DNA from: Chryseobacterium pennae | Lineage (GTDB): Bacteria; Bacteroidota; Bacteroidia; Flavobacteriales; Weeksellaceae | Length of the DNA stretch: 64,000 nucleotides | NCBI RefSeq assembly: GCF_003385515.1 | Contig: NZ_QNVT01000030.1 | Location: 25,292-89,291 of the forward strand | Direction of reading: 5' to 3' | In this document: positions 42,441 to 51,312 of the stretch, in pieces | Layout of the letters: each line of letters starts with the position of its first letter | Numbering within the stretch: position 1 is the first letter of the stretch | Program-made: the position numbers and the translations under genes | The notes under the pieces: model-generated | What the model was told of the DNA's origin: nothing | The model's input: the letters and a program-made list of their open reading frames with translations, nothing else | The model's database searches: none

Positions 42441-44357
42441 TTATAAATTAACAATCAGGTTACTAACTAAATTTGGGTTTCCAGAGAAAGTATCTGAAGT
42501 CATATTATCAACTTTAAATTTAATATCTGCAGTGCTACCAGCTCCAAAAGTATGAGCATTAAAGAAAAGTTCAGGGAAAGGATATGTAGGTTGAATCGTA
42601 TACATCCCCCCTACTCTTTTATGGCTATTCGAAACCACCGGACTTACCAAAACTGAAGCTTCGCCATTAATGCTAGGTACAGGAGTACTTACAAGTGATA
42701 AAACGTATTTAGCTTTATTCGATGGATCTGCCAAAAATACAGAAGAAGGTGTAAACTCAACTTTTGGCTGATTGGAAATATAAATATTATCTTTTATAGT
42801 CGTGGATTGAATAATATCACTATTAATTTCAATTAAATTTTCAAGATTGTCTGAAGCCAGGGCAGTAGTATTATCTGAGATTAAACAATAATTAAGTTTT
42901 TTTGCATTCACAGTAAGAATTTTTGAAGAAGCCGAAAAACTATTCCTTGAAATATTAATAAATGAAAAATCTACATATTGATTATAAGGTTTATCAGCTA
43001 AAGTTAAAATTACTCCTACAGAATGTCCAATAAAATGATTATCACAAATAACTAAAGATTCTGTTTCACAAGAAATACCTATAGCATATCGGGTTGCAAT
43101 CGTACTGTGTTCAATATTATAGAGTATATGTGAAACATTATTTTTCACAGTAATTCTCTCACATTTTCCAAGTTTATTTTCAATGATTAGTAAAGATTGC
43201 CAACCATTATACAATAATGTTTTGCCTTCAACATGTCTATGTTTAACATTATTTGAAGTAATAAAAACATCAGAAGTAACACAATTTTTTGTTCCCCAAA
43301 CATATACGGCACCAGCTGTTACTTCAGCAATATTATTAGAAATTGTAATATTAGAAATAGTTCCTTTTTCAGTTTCGTTCCCGACTATAAAATTCATTCT
43401 CAAATAATTATAAATTTTATTATTCGAAAATGAAGCATTACTTCCATGGATTTCGCAAGCACATCCAACCAATCTCATCTGTTCATTTCCAATAAAAGTA
43501 TTATTGTGTACAGTTAAAAAATTAGAATTACCATAGATTGTAGAGTGATCATAGTTGGATTCTTCATGACTTTTAGTTAAATCCTCAAAAATACAGTTTT
43601 GGATAGCAAACTTATTTCCATTTTGTGCCCAACCAGTTCCGATACAGTTACTTAAATCTCCATTAACCCAGTGTAATCCGTCAATAAGAACGTTTGTACA
43701 ATTACCTCCTTCAAATCCTAGTCTTCGAATCATCCTATCACGATCCTTTCCTCTAATTTGCGATACATCACCACTAAAATCAATTGTCCCCTTACCTTTA
43801 AGAGTAATATTAAATATAGACTTTAAATTATCAACACTTTCATGATTAAACCCAGAAAATAAAACAAAGTTTTTATCATCAAAATAATCTCCAAGTTTAA
43901 TGACACTATATTCCTCAAATTCAATATCTAAATTGGATTTAAGCTCTAATACATTACTATAATCTTCCCTAAATTTATTGTTATCAGTATAAGAGTTAAC
44001 TAAGAAAATTCCATTAGGAAACACTAGTTTGAGTCTAAGAATAGAACAAATATTAAAAGCTTTTTGAATGGAAGCTCTTTGATCGACAAGCATATCAGAT
44101 TTCACACCAAAACTCGTAACATATACTTTTCTTGAGGAAAACATCACCGTATTAACATAATAATCGTTTCCTCTGGAGCGATAGATGATTTCATCTTCAA
44201 GAACTCTAGCATCATTAGCAATTAGAAACTCACCATCAACCCAAGTTGCTATTTTTTTAAAAACAACAATTTCATTAGTAAAGCTATCAATTAGCTGTAC
44301 AAGATCATCATTGGGAGCAGTATTTCCTACAGCGAAAAATTCATTTGTATACATCAT
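42441..44357 (-). CDS. Tailspike-like parallel beta-helix protein (orphan)
   Basis: I choose the ATG at 44357 (MMYTNEFF), giving 638 residues; a TTG at 44402 would add 15. A TACATTTG promoter element at 44385-44378 supports the shorter form, since its start point would lie after the TTG. There is no signal peptide. Residues about 75-115 (VTSFGVKSDMLVDQRASIQKAF) match the start of pectate-lyase-like tailspike helices. The centre repeats N-rich rungs such as ISNNIAEV, ITSNNVKH and VKNNVSHI, typical of right-handed beta-helices. A separate C-terminal beta domain follows. Phage tailspikes and surface polysaccharide-degrading enzymes share this design. No phage gene is nearby, and the base composition is more AT-rich than the neighbours. 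Confidence 0.75.
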   Translation of the reverse strand: MMYTNEFFAVGNTAPNDDLVQLIDSFTNEIVVFKKIATWVDGEFLIANDARVLEDEIIYRSRGNDYYVNTVMFSSRKVYVTSFGVKSDMLVDQRASIQKAFNICSILRLKLVFPNGIFLVNSYTDNNKFREDYSNVLELKSNLDIEFEEYSVIKLGDYFDDKNFVLFSGFNHESVDNLKSIFNITLKGKGTIDFSGDVSQIRGKDRDRMIRRLGFEGGNCTNVLIDGLHWVNGDLSNCIGTGWAQNGNKFAIQNCIFEDLTKSHEESNYDHSTIYGNSNFLTVHNNTFIGNEQMRLVGCACEIHGSNASFSNNKIYNYLRMNFIVGNETEKGTISNITISNNIAEVTAGAVYVWGTKNCVTSDVFITSNNVKHRHVEGKTLLYNGWQSLLIIENKLGKCERITVKNNVSHILYNIEHSTIATRYAIGISCETESLVICDNHFIGHSVGVILTLADKPYNQYVDFSFINISRNSFSASSKILTVNAKKLNYCLISDNTTALASDNLENLIEINSDIIQSTTIKDNIYISNQPKVEFTPSSVFLADPSNKAKYVLSLVSTPVPSINGEASVLVSPVVSNSHKRVGGMYTIQPTYPFPELFFNAHTFGAGSTADIKFKVDNMTSDTFSGNPNLVSNLIVNL

Positions 44358-44377
44358 AATATTATAATTTAGTACTG

Positions 44378-44385
44378 CAAATGTA
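44378..44385 (-). promoter_or_regulatory. Candidate -7 element of the beta-helix gene
   Basis: The minus strand reads TACATTTG, matching TAnnTTTG, about 20 bases before the ATG at 44357. Confidence 0.45.
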
Positions 44386-44575
44386 TTCTCCGTTAACGCC
44401 AAAACTTGACGTAATAAATTATAAAATTCAAACCAAATGATCTATAATCCGTAGACAAAATAATGTGATTAAATACTGCCAAATTATCTATTTTATCAAG
44501 ATAGATAACCTAAATTTTCCCTTTATTTAACGGTATAAAAACGTAACTCACAGTAAATCAAAATACCTAAAAACA

Positions 44576-44594
44576 ATATAACCTTAAGTTATAT
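44576..44594. promoter_or_regulatory. Palindrome ATATAAC-N5-GTTATAT
   Basis: A perfect 7+7 inverted repeat lies in the otherwise empty gap between the beta-helix gene and the pgk terminator, about 200 bases upstream of the beta-helix start. It is a possible operator. Confidence 0.3.
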
Positions 44595-44650
44595 CTAAAA
44601 GTTATAAAGCCCTTAGTCAATTCAGGATTTCTCAATGAAAAATTAAGCAC

Positions 44651-44682
44651 AAAAAAGCCTGCTAATATTATTAGCAGGCTTC
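44651..44682 (-). terminator. Terminator of pgk
   Basis: AGCCTGCTAAT and ATTAGCAGGCT form a perfect stem; on the minus strand a T-run follows. Confidence 0.92.
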
Positions 44683-44705
44683 AAAATATTGAATTTTTCT
44701 CTTTA

Positions 44706-45896
44706 TTAATTGTTGATAGCAGCTACTCCAGGAAGCTCAAGTCCTTCAAGACTTTCAAGCATTGCTCCACCACCTGTGGAAACATAGCTTACTTTATCAG
44801 CATATCCGAATTGCTTAACGAATGCAACACTGTCGCCACCTCCTACTAAAGAGAAAGCTCCCAATCTTGTTGCTTCAGCAATGCTCTCTCCAAGAGCAAC
44901 AGTTCCGCCAGCAAAGTTTGACATTTCAAAAACTCCAATCGGACCATTCCAAAGAATAGTTCTAGAATTTAATAATACATCATTGAACTGATCTCTTGAT
45001 TTGTGACCAGCATCCAATCCCATCCATCCTTCAGGAATAGCATAGATATCTACTTCTTTTCTTTCAACATCATTACTGAAACTTTCAGCGATGATAGCAT
45101 CAGACGGAAGATATACTTTTACCTTATGTTCTTTAGCTTTTGCTAAAATTTCCAGAGCCAGAGGAAGCTTATCATCTTCAACCAATGAGTTTCCGATTTT
45201 TCCTCCCAATGCTTTTATAAATGTGAAAGCCATTCCACCTCCGATGATCAGATTATCTATTGCAGGAAGAATGTTTTCTATAATGGTAATCTTAGTTGAA
45301 ACTTTAGATCCGCCCAAAATTGCAGTAATTGGTTTCTCGCCACTTTTCAAAACTTTATCGATGGCCTGAAGTTCTTTAGCCATCAATAAACCGAAAAATT
45401 TAGTTGATGAAAAGAATTTTGCGATTACTGCGGTAGAAGCATGGGCTCTGTGTGCAGTTCCGAAAGCATCGTTTACGTAAGCATCCCCCAGTTTAGAAAG
45501 TTTCTCAGCAAAACCTTCATCACCTTTTTCTTCTTCATTGTGAAAACGAACATTCTCTAGCAATAAAATTTCTCCCGGCTTCAGATCAGCAGCAGCCTGT
45601 TCAGCTTTCTCACCGATGCATTCATCAACAAACTTTACTTCCTGTCCAAGAACACCGGATACTTCACCAATAATATTTTTTAAAGAAAACTCATCTTTCA
45701 CTTCCCCTTTTGGTCTCCCAAGGTGTGTCATTAAAATAACAGAACCGCCATCCTTAAGAATTTTTTCAACGGTAGGTTTCACCGCAACAATTCTGGTATT
45801 GTCAGTCACATTCAACTGGTCATCCTGTGGAACATTGAAGTCAACTCTTACAAGAGCTTTCTTATCTTTAAAATTGAAGTCGTTAATTGTTTTCAT
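44706..45896 (-). CDS. pgk: Phosphoglycerate kinase
   Basis: The 396-residue glycolytic enzyme interconverts 1,3-bisphosphoglycerate and 3-phosphoglycerate with ADP/ATP. I choose the ATG at 45896 (MKTINDFNFKDKKALVRVDFNVP), the usual family start; the frame extends nine codons upstream. TLVRVDFNVP, ENVRFHNEEEKGD, ILGGSKVSTK, WNGPIGVFE and VGGGDSVAF are present. A well-formed promoter lies about 110 bases upstream. Confidence 0.96.
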   Translation of the reverse strand: MKTINDFNFKDKKALVRVDFNVPQDDQLNVTDNTRIVAVKPTVEKILKDGGSVILMTHLGRPKGEVKDEFSLKNIIGEVSGVLGQEVKFVDECIGEKAEQAAADLKPGEILLLENVRFHNEEEKGDEGFAEKLSKLGDAYVNDAFGTAHRAHASTAVIAKFFSSTKFFGLLMAKELQAIDKVLKSGEKPITAILGGSKVSTKITIIENILPAIDNLIIGGGMAFTFIKALGGKIGNSLVEDDKLPLALEILAKAKEHKVKVYLPSDAIIAESFSNDVERKEVDIYAIPEGWMGLDAGHKSRDQFNDVLLNSRTILWNGPIGVFEMSNFAGGTVALGESIAEATRLGAFSLVGGGDSVAFVKQFGYADKVSYVSTGGGAMLESLEGLELPGVAAINN

Positions 45897-46012
45897 TTTT
45901 ATATTTGATTTATTTTTTTTCAAATTTCATGCAATCCCCTTTTTGGACCTGGTTACATTTCGACAAATTCCGGCAGGGACAATTCCATAATTTTTATTGA
46001 TTTTTCGTTTCA

Positions 46013-46039
46013 CAAATGTAAGGTTTTAAACTTTTTCAA
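46013..46039 (-). promoter_or_regulatory. pgk promoter candidate
   Basis: On the minus strand TTG (46039-46037) is followed after 16 bases by TACATTTG (46020-46013), close to the Bacteroidetes consensus TTG-N17-23-TAnnTTTG. Confidence 0.55.
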
Positions 46040-46080
46040 CAGATTGATGGAAATAAAAGTTTTCAAAAACTTTCCCCGAA

Positions 46081-46496
46081 GACAATCACCCATTAATCAA
46101 CATTTCTTCTCTCTTTAAAAGAAAAAATAAAGTTGTTGTTGTTATGTATTGTTAGTAACGGGGATAAGTTTTAGGCATAAAGTTGATAATACTCAACTGG
46201 TACGCAATTCATAAATAACTCACAATATAAATCTCTGTAAACCTGCATATTCACACACTTATTCACAATTGTTGATAACTTTGCCAACAAAGCATTATTA
46301 GTTATTTTATTATGGAAAAACCTGGGGATAGCTTGAGAAAAGATCTGGAAAGTTGTGTGAAAAACTTTTGGATGAATTTTCTATTACGAAATAAATTCTT
46401 GTTTGAAAATAGAAAGTTGAAAAAAGTTTTCCACAGTTATTAACATACCTTTTCACAATTAACTCACGCTTTACTAACACGAATTGTTATTATTCT
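46081..46496. other. Candidate chromosomal replication origin (DnaA-box cluster)
   Basis: This AT-rich divergent gap between pgk and rpiB contains three sequences that fit the DnaA-box pattern TTWTNCACA: TTATTCACA (46259-46267), TTTTCCACA (46427-46435) and, inverted, TGTGAAAAA (46356-46364). Two more have one mismatch: ATATTCACA (46247-46255) and CTTTTCACA (46449-46457). Two parS sites lie 6-8 kb to the left. No gene is encoded. The call is inference; cumulative GC skew of the chromosome would decide it. Confidence 0.5.
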
Positions 46497-46504
46497 TACC
46501 TTTG
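46497..46504 (+). promoter_or_regulatory. Candidate -7 element for rpiB
   Basis: TACCTTTG matches TAnnTTTG, 38 bases before the rpiB start. Confidence 0.5.
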
Positions 46505-46542
46505 TAAGGAAATAAAATCTAAAAAAGCTTAATAAGAGTATT

Positions 46543-46977
46543 ATGAAAAGAAAAATTGCTATCGCAGCGGACCATGCAGGCTATGAATATAAGGAGATTG
46601 TTAAGAACTATCTTTCAGAAAAGTTTGAGGTTCAGGATTTTGGAACGTTTTCCACAAACAGTGTGGATTATCCGGACTTTGTACACCCTGCTGCAACCTC
46701 TGTGGAAAACGGAGAAAATGAGTTGGGAATTTTGATTTGTGGAAGCGGAAATGGGGTTCAGATCACTGCGAACAAACATCAGAAAATTAGATGTGCACTT
46801 TGCTGGATGCCGGAGATTGCAACACTGGCGAGATTGCACAATGATGCCAATATGATTTCTATGCCGGCAAGATTTATATCAAAAGAATTGGCGATTGAAA
46901 TTGTAGACAAATTTCTTTCTACAGACTTCGAAGGGGGAAGACACCAGAACAGAGTTGATAAAATTGCTGTTTGCTAA
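46543..46977 (+). CDS. rpiB: Ribose 5-phosphate isomerase B
   Basis: The 144-residue RpiB/LacA/LacB-family enzyme interconverts ribose 5-phosphate and ribulose 5-phosphate. AADHAGYEYKE, LICGSGNGVQITANK, ARLHNDANMISMPARF and the C-terminal GGRHQNRVDKI are typical. A strong terminator follows. Confidence 0.95.
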   Translation: MKRKIAIAADHAGYEYKEIVKNYLSEKFEVQDFGTFSTNSVDYPDFVHPAATSVENGENELGILICGSGNGVQITANKHQKIRCALCWMPEIATLARLHNDANMISMPARFISKELAIEIVDKFLSTDFEGGRHQNRVDKIAVC

Positions 46978-46984
46978 ATATACT

Positions 46985-47020
46985 GAGGCCTGTAATTTGA
47001 TTGCAGGCCTTATTTATTTT
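46985..47020 (+). terminator. Terminator of rpiB
   Basis: AGGCCTG pairs with CAGGCCT around a 12-base loop, followed by a T-rich run. Confidence 0.85.
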
Positions 47021-47027
47021 TTATTTG

Positions 47028-47035
47028 TACATTTG
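47028..47035 (+). promoter_or_regulatory. Candidate -7 element for the TSP3-repeat gene
   Basis: TACATTTG matches TAnnTTTG but lies about 180 bases before the start at 47214. Confidence 0.35.
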
Positions 47036-47213
47036 CAGTGTTCAATAGAAACTAGATTCTATACTTCTCCTGAACCTTTGTAATATTTAAAAGATATTTT
47101 ATAGAAGGTTTTTCTCTTTTCTTCTCCAGATTTGTATTAAATTTATACAAAACTAAAGCTTCCGTTATAAAGTAGATTTAGAAAAATAAGATTAAATTAA
47201 ACATTAAGGTTTG

Positions 47214-48185
47214 ATGAAAATAAAAGGATCTGCAGTATTATTTTTTATGGTCAGTTGTTTCCATGCCCAAGAGATTAAGGATCATACTGAATTTAAAAAA
47301 TGCAAAAAAGAATTCAGTAAAAAGATCTGCCTTTCTGATAAGGATAAAGATGGAGTTCGATTCTATATGGATCAGTGTCCTGAGGTATCAGGATCAGAAG
47401 ATAATAATGGATGTCCTTGGCCGGATACAGACGGTGATGGAGTTTTAGATAAAGATGATGCCTGTCCTACTGTAGCCGGTCCCACAGAAAATAATGGATG
47501 TCCCTGGCCAGATACAGATGGTGACGGAATTTTAGATAAGGATGATAATTGTCCTACAACACCTGGGGCTCCAGAAAATAATGGCTGTAAGATTATTCCT
47601 ACTCCGAAAAGGTATACCGAGGAAGAGTTGCAAAAAATAGAAAGTGATTTTTTAGCTCATAATAAGAATATTAATTATCATGCATTAGCAGATTTTATTT
47701 TCAAAAAAATAGAGGGAAAGAATCTAAAAAGTAAAGTGCTTTATGTTTCTATATATAGAAAATTTGAAGCGGGTTGTGGGATGGACAGAACTGATCATTC
47801 TGCAGGGAATATGGTACAGCAATTGATATTTCAATCATTCTGGGATGAGAGAAACTTTAAGAAGTTTGCCAACCTTTTTCCTGATAAAATGATTCTTCCA
47901 ATAGGAAGACCCCGTATTTTTGATTATGAAAGTATAGAAAATATAGTAGGTCTCAAAGGAGTACCTAAATTAGAAACGAAATATGGAATGGTGTATAATG
48001 CAAAAGGAAAATTTGCAGAAATACCGGATTCCAATGAAAAAATGATTCCGGACAGTGATAAAATGGATCTTTTTGTATATGTTGAAGACAATAAGGTTAC
48101 CATTTCTCTCAATAAAAAAGATTTTTATTTTAGATGTAAAAGCTCAAAAATAGAAGAGATCACAGAGTCGGAATATAACAATTAA
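47214..48185 (+). CDS. Thrombospondin type 3 repeat-containing secreted protein
   Basis: The protein is 323 residues from the ATG at 47214; a TTG immediately before it is a weaker start. A signal peptide ends near FHAQ. Residues about 40-125 contain three calcium-binding TSP3-like repeats (DKDKDG, DTDGDGVLDKDDACPTV, DTDGDGILDKDDNCPTT) with repeated ENNGCPWP. TSP3 repeats often precede an OmpA domain in flavobacteria, but here the C-terminal 195 residues contain no recognisable OmpA peptidoglycan-binding motif. They carry a domain I do not recognise, with cysteines at C-terminal positions. It is probably periplasmic or surface-attached. Confidence 0.8.
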   Translation: MKIKGSAVLFFMVSCFHAQEIKDHTEFKKCKKEFSKKICLSDKDKDGVRFYMDQCPEVSGSEDNNGCPWPDTDGDGVLDKDDACPTVAGPTENNGCPWPDTDGDGILDKDDNCPTTPGAPENNGCKIIPTPKRYTEEELQKIESDFLAHNKNINYHALADFIFKKIEGKNLKSKVLYVSIYRKFEAGCGMDRTDHSAGNMVQQLIFQSFWDERNFKKFANLFPDKMILPIGRPRIFDYESIENIVGLKGVPKLETKYGMVYNAKGKFAEIPDSNEKMIPDSDKMDLFVYVEDNKVTISLNKKDFYFRCKSSKIEEITESEYNN

Positions 48186-48196
48186 AAAAAATTAAA

Positions 48197-50347
48197 ATGC
48201 CAAAAAAAGGAAAATATATAAGTCATAAAAATGATTTGAAACTGATGGAGATCGGAAGATTAATCCTTCGTTTCATGAATGCAAATGCATCAAAAATTTA
48301 TAATTATAAGCAGATTGCTGACGGAATAGATTATAAAAACCCAAGACAAAGGGAACTTGTGATTCAGGCACTGCATAAACTTCAGGGATCTGAAAAGATT
48401 AAAGAAGTAGAAAAAGGAAAGTATATTGTGAACCTGAAAATTGCAGGAACATTAACCGGAATTATCGATTTTAACCAAAGCGGAAATGCTTACGTTAATG
48501 TAGAAGGATTAGAAGATGATGTCTTCGTTCATGCTAAAAATGTAAAGGATGCTTTGCAGGGAGATAAGGTTCTTATTATAACTTATCATTATAAAGGAAA
48601 GAAATTGGAGGGGTCTGTTTTGGAAGTTTTAGAAAGAAACAGAACAGAGTTTGTGGGGACTTTTCAGAAGGTGACCCACAAAGATTTTGGATTTGTGGTT
48701 TGTGATAAAAAATCAATCAATACAGATATCTTTATTCCGAAAGCAAAATTCAATAATGCTGAGGATGGCGATAAGGTAATCGTAAAGATGACAGAATGGA
48801 GACCTGGTGATAAAAATCCTGAAGGAGAAATTATACAGGTATTAGGTGCTCCGGGGGAACATGAAACAGAGATCCACTCTATTCTTGCGGAATATGGTTT
48901 ACCTTATGAGTTTCCACAGGAAGTGGAACTGGATGCGGATAAAATAGACAGAAGCATTACTGATGAAGAAGTGGCAAAACGTTGGGATATGCGTAATATC
49001 TGCACATTTACCATAGACCCTAAGGATGCAAAAGACTTTGATGATGCCTTATCTATCAGAAAACTGGAAAACGGAAACTGGGAAATCGGAGTTCACATTG
49101 CTGATGTATCTCACTATGTAGTTCCGGGAACCATTCTGGATGATGAAGCATATCAGAGAGCAACTTCAGTTTATTTGGTAGACAGAGTTGTACCAATGCT
49201 TCCGGAAGTGCTAAGTAATGATGTATGCTCGCTTCGCCCGAATGAAGATAAATATACCTTTTCAGCAGTTTTTGAACTGAACGATCAGGCAGAAATCCAA
49301 AAACAGTGGTTTGGAAGAACAGTGATTCATTCGGACAGAAGATTTACCTATGAAGAGGCTCAGGAACGTATTGAATCCGGTCAGGGAGATCTGGCTGAAG
49401 AGATCAATGTTCTTGACAGGCTGGCTAAGATCATGCGTAATGACCGTATCAAAAATGGTGCGATTACATTTGACAGAAGTGAGGTAAGATTCAATCTGGA
49501 TGAAAATAATCAGCCCATCGGAGTTTATTTTAAAATCAGTAAAGACTCCAATCACCTGATCGAGGAGTTCATGCTTTTAGCCAACAAAAAAGTATCTGAG
49601 TTTATCTCTTTAACAAGAAAGGGAGAAATCACCAATAATACATTTATCTACAGGGTTCACGATGATCCGGATCCTGCTAAGCTGGAATCATTAAGAGATT
49701 TTGTTTCCACATTCGGATATAAGATGGATCTGGCCAATACCAAAAAGGTTGCAGAATCTTTGAATAAACTTCTTCATGATGTAAAAGGAAAGGGAGAAGA
49801 AAATATGATTGAAACATTGGCCATGAGAAGTATGAGTAAGGCAGTATATTCTACAGAACCTATCGGACATTATGGTCTTGGGTTTTCATATTATAGCCAC
49901 TTCACCTCTCCTATCCGCCGTTATCCGGATTTGATTGCGCACCGTCTTCTTCAGCATTATCTGGATGGAGGAAAATCTCCAAGCAAACAGGAGCTGGAAG
50001 AAAAATCCAAGCACTGCAGTTCAATGGAAAGATTAGCTGCTGATGCAGAAAGAGATTCTATCAAGTATATGCAGGTGAAATTCATGGAAAAACATCTTGG
50101 TGAAACATTCACAGGAGTTATTTCCGGAGTGGCTGAATTCGGATTCTGGGTAGAAATTCCTGAAAACGGAGCTGAAGGTCTTATCAAATTAAGAGATTTA
50201 GTAGATGATTCTTATACTTATGATGCAAAAACCCATGCAGTATATGGAGTAAGACACGGAAATAAATACCAGCTGGGAGATCAGGTTCAGATCAAAGTAG
50301 TAAAAGCGAACCTGATTCAAAAACAATTGGACTTTAAGATTGTTTAA
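48197..50347 (+). CDS. rnr: Ribonuclease R
   Basis: The 716-residue 3'-5' exoribonuclease of the RNB family has an N-terminal winged-helix and cold-shock domains (about 1-230). The RNB catalytic site TIDPKDAKDFDDALSI carries the metal-binding aspartates. HFTSPIRRYPDLIAHRLL follows, with a C-terminal S1 domain (about 625-705, FTGVISGVAEFGFWVE). A terminator follows. Confidence 0.96.
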   Translation: MPKKGKYISHKNDLKLMEIGRLILRFMNANASKIYNYKQIADGIDYKNPRQRELVIQALHKLQGSEKIKEVEKGKYIVNLKIAGTLTGIIDFNQSGNAYVNVEGLEDDVFVHAKNVKDALQGDKVLIITYHYKGKKLEGSVLEVLERNRTEFVGTFQKVTHKDFGFVVCDKKSINTDIFIPKAKFNNAEDGDKVIVKMTEWRPGDKNPEGEIIQVLGAPGEHETEIHSILAEYGLPYEFPQEVELDADKIDRSITDEEVAKRWDMRNICTFTIDPKDAKDFDDALSIRKLENGNWEIGVHIADVSHYVVPGTILDDEAYQRATSVYLVDRVVPMLPEVLSNDVCSLRPNEDKYTFSAVFELNDQAEIQKQWFGRTVIHSDRRFTYEEAQERIESGQGDLAEEINVLDRLAKIMRNDRIKNGAITFDRSEVRFNLDENNQPIGVYFKISKDSNHLIEEFMLLANKKVSEFISLTRKGEITNNTFIYRVHDDPDPAKLESLRDFVSTFGYKMDLANTKKVAESLNKLLHDVKGKGEENMIETLAMRSMSKAVYSTEPIGHYGLGFSYYSHFTSPIRRYPDLIAHRLLQHYLDGGKSPSKQELEEKSKHCSSMERLAADAERDSIKYMQVKFMEKHLGETFTGVISGVAEFGFWVEIPENGAEGLIKLRDLVDDSYTYDAKTHAVYGVRHGNKYQLGDQVQIKVVKANLIQKQLDFKIV

Positions 50348-50376
50348 TACAATCAATAATCAAAAAATAACAAAAC

Positions 50377-50418
50377 AAAGGGGTTGTTCCAAAGCAGGAA
50401 TGACCCCTTTATTTTTTA
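50377..50418 (+). terminator. Terminator of rnr
   Basis: AAAGGGGT and ACCCCTTT form the outer stem and TTCC/GGAA the inner stem, followed by a T-run. Confidence 0.9.
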
Positions 50419-50552
50419 TGGCTGTTAAGTAGTGAAAATATCTTCTTTTTTCATTTTCCTTTAAGTACTTCCCTCTCCTAGTTTCCTGCTTCTTTCCACG
50501 AAAATCCTATCCCAATCTGAGACGAAAATAAAGTTGATATATCACATCTTTA

Positions 50553-50583
50553 TTGAATAATTAAATCATAAAGTATAACTTTG
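50553..50583 (+). promoter_or_regulatory. Promoter of the LysE/LD-carboxypeptidase operon
   Basis: TTG (50553-50555), 20 bases, then TAACTTTG (50576-50583): a textbook match to the Bacteroidetes consensus, 43 bases before the start at 50626. Confidence 0.65.
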
Positions 50584-50625
50584 TATAAAACGGAATGAAA
50601 TATTTTTCATTTTAAAATTTATTAA

Positions 50626-51312
50626 ATGCTTGAACTTGTATTATCTGCCATTATTTTAGGATTCATGTTGAGTCTGGTTTTTATAGGGCCTATATTTTTC
50701 CTGTTAATTGAAACCAGTTTCTCCAGAGGCCCAAAGCATGCCTTATCATTGGATCTGGGCGTAATTACTGCAGATTTATTGTGTATTGTAGCAGCTTATT
50801 ATGCCAGTGCGGATATTGTTACTTTAATTGATAAACATCCCGGTTTTTACAGGATCACTTCCATTCTTATTTTTATTTATGGAATTGTCATGCTGGTAAC
50901 GAAGACCAAAATGCATATGCCTGGTGAAGAGAAGATCATTAGTCAAAATTATATTAAAACCTTTTTCAATGGTTTTTTCTTTAATCTTCTCAATGTTGGA
51001 GTCATTCTTTTCTGGCTGGTAACGGTAATTTCCGTAAGGAATCAATATCCGGACACCAGCAGTTTTATTTTATATATAAGCATTGTAATAGGAACTTATC
51101 TGGGCATTGACCTTGCCAAGATATTTCTGGCTAAGCAGTTTCACGATAAACTCACCCAAAAACTGGCTAACAGGATCAGAAGAGTTGTAGGAGTGATTCT
51201 TATTGTTTTCAGTTTCTTTATCTTCCTGCAGAGCTTTAAAAAGTTTAATCAGTTTGACAGACAACTGGAAGAAGCCGAGAAAAAAGAAGTAAAATATCAA
51301 AAGACAAAATGA
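50626..51312 (+). CDS. LysE-family transporter
   Basis: The 228-residue inner-membrane protein has six predicted transmembrane helices. The N-terminal LGFMLSLVFIGPIFFLLIETSFSRG segment is characteristic of the LysE/RhtB amino-acid exporter superfamily. Its stop overlaps the next start (ATGA). The substrate is unknown; coupling to an LD-carboxypeptidase suggests export of amino acids or muropeptide-derived products, which is speculative. Confidence 0.88.
   Translation: MLELVLSAIILGFMLSLVFIGPIFFLLIETSFSRGPKHALSLDLGVITADLLCIVAAYYASADIVTLIDKHPGFYRITSILIFIYGIVMLVTKTKMHMPGEEKIISQNYIKTFFNGFFFNLLNVGVILFWLVTVISVRNQYPDTSSFILYISIVIGTYLGIDLAKIFLAKQFHDKLTQKLANRIRRVVGVILIVFSFFIFLQSFKKFNQFDRQLEEAEKKEVKYQKTK

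Noticed and set aside
44358..44402. TTG start that would lengthen the beta-helix protein by 15 residues
   Set aside because: A TACATTTG element at 44385-44378 would start transcription after the TTG, and an ATG pair lies just downstream.
45616..45990. 124-codon plus-strand ORF opposite pgk
   Set aside because: Antisense shadow of pgk that runs into the promoter region of that gene.
46427..46457. DnaA boxes as a mere regulatory site of rpiB
   Set aside because: The boxes extend over about 210 bases in both orientations and lie near parS sites, so an origin is the better reading, although unproven.
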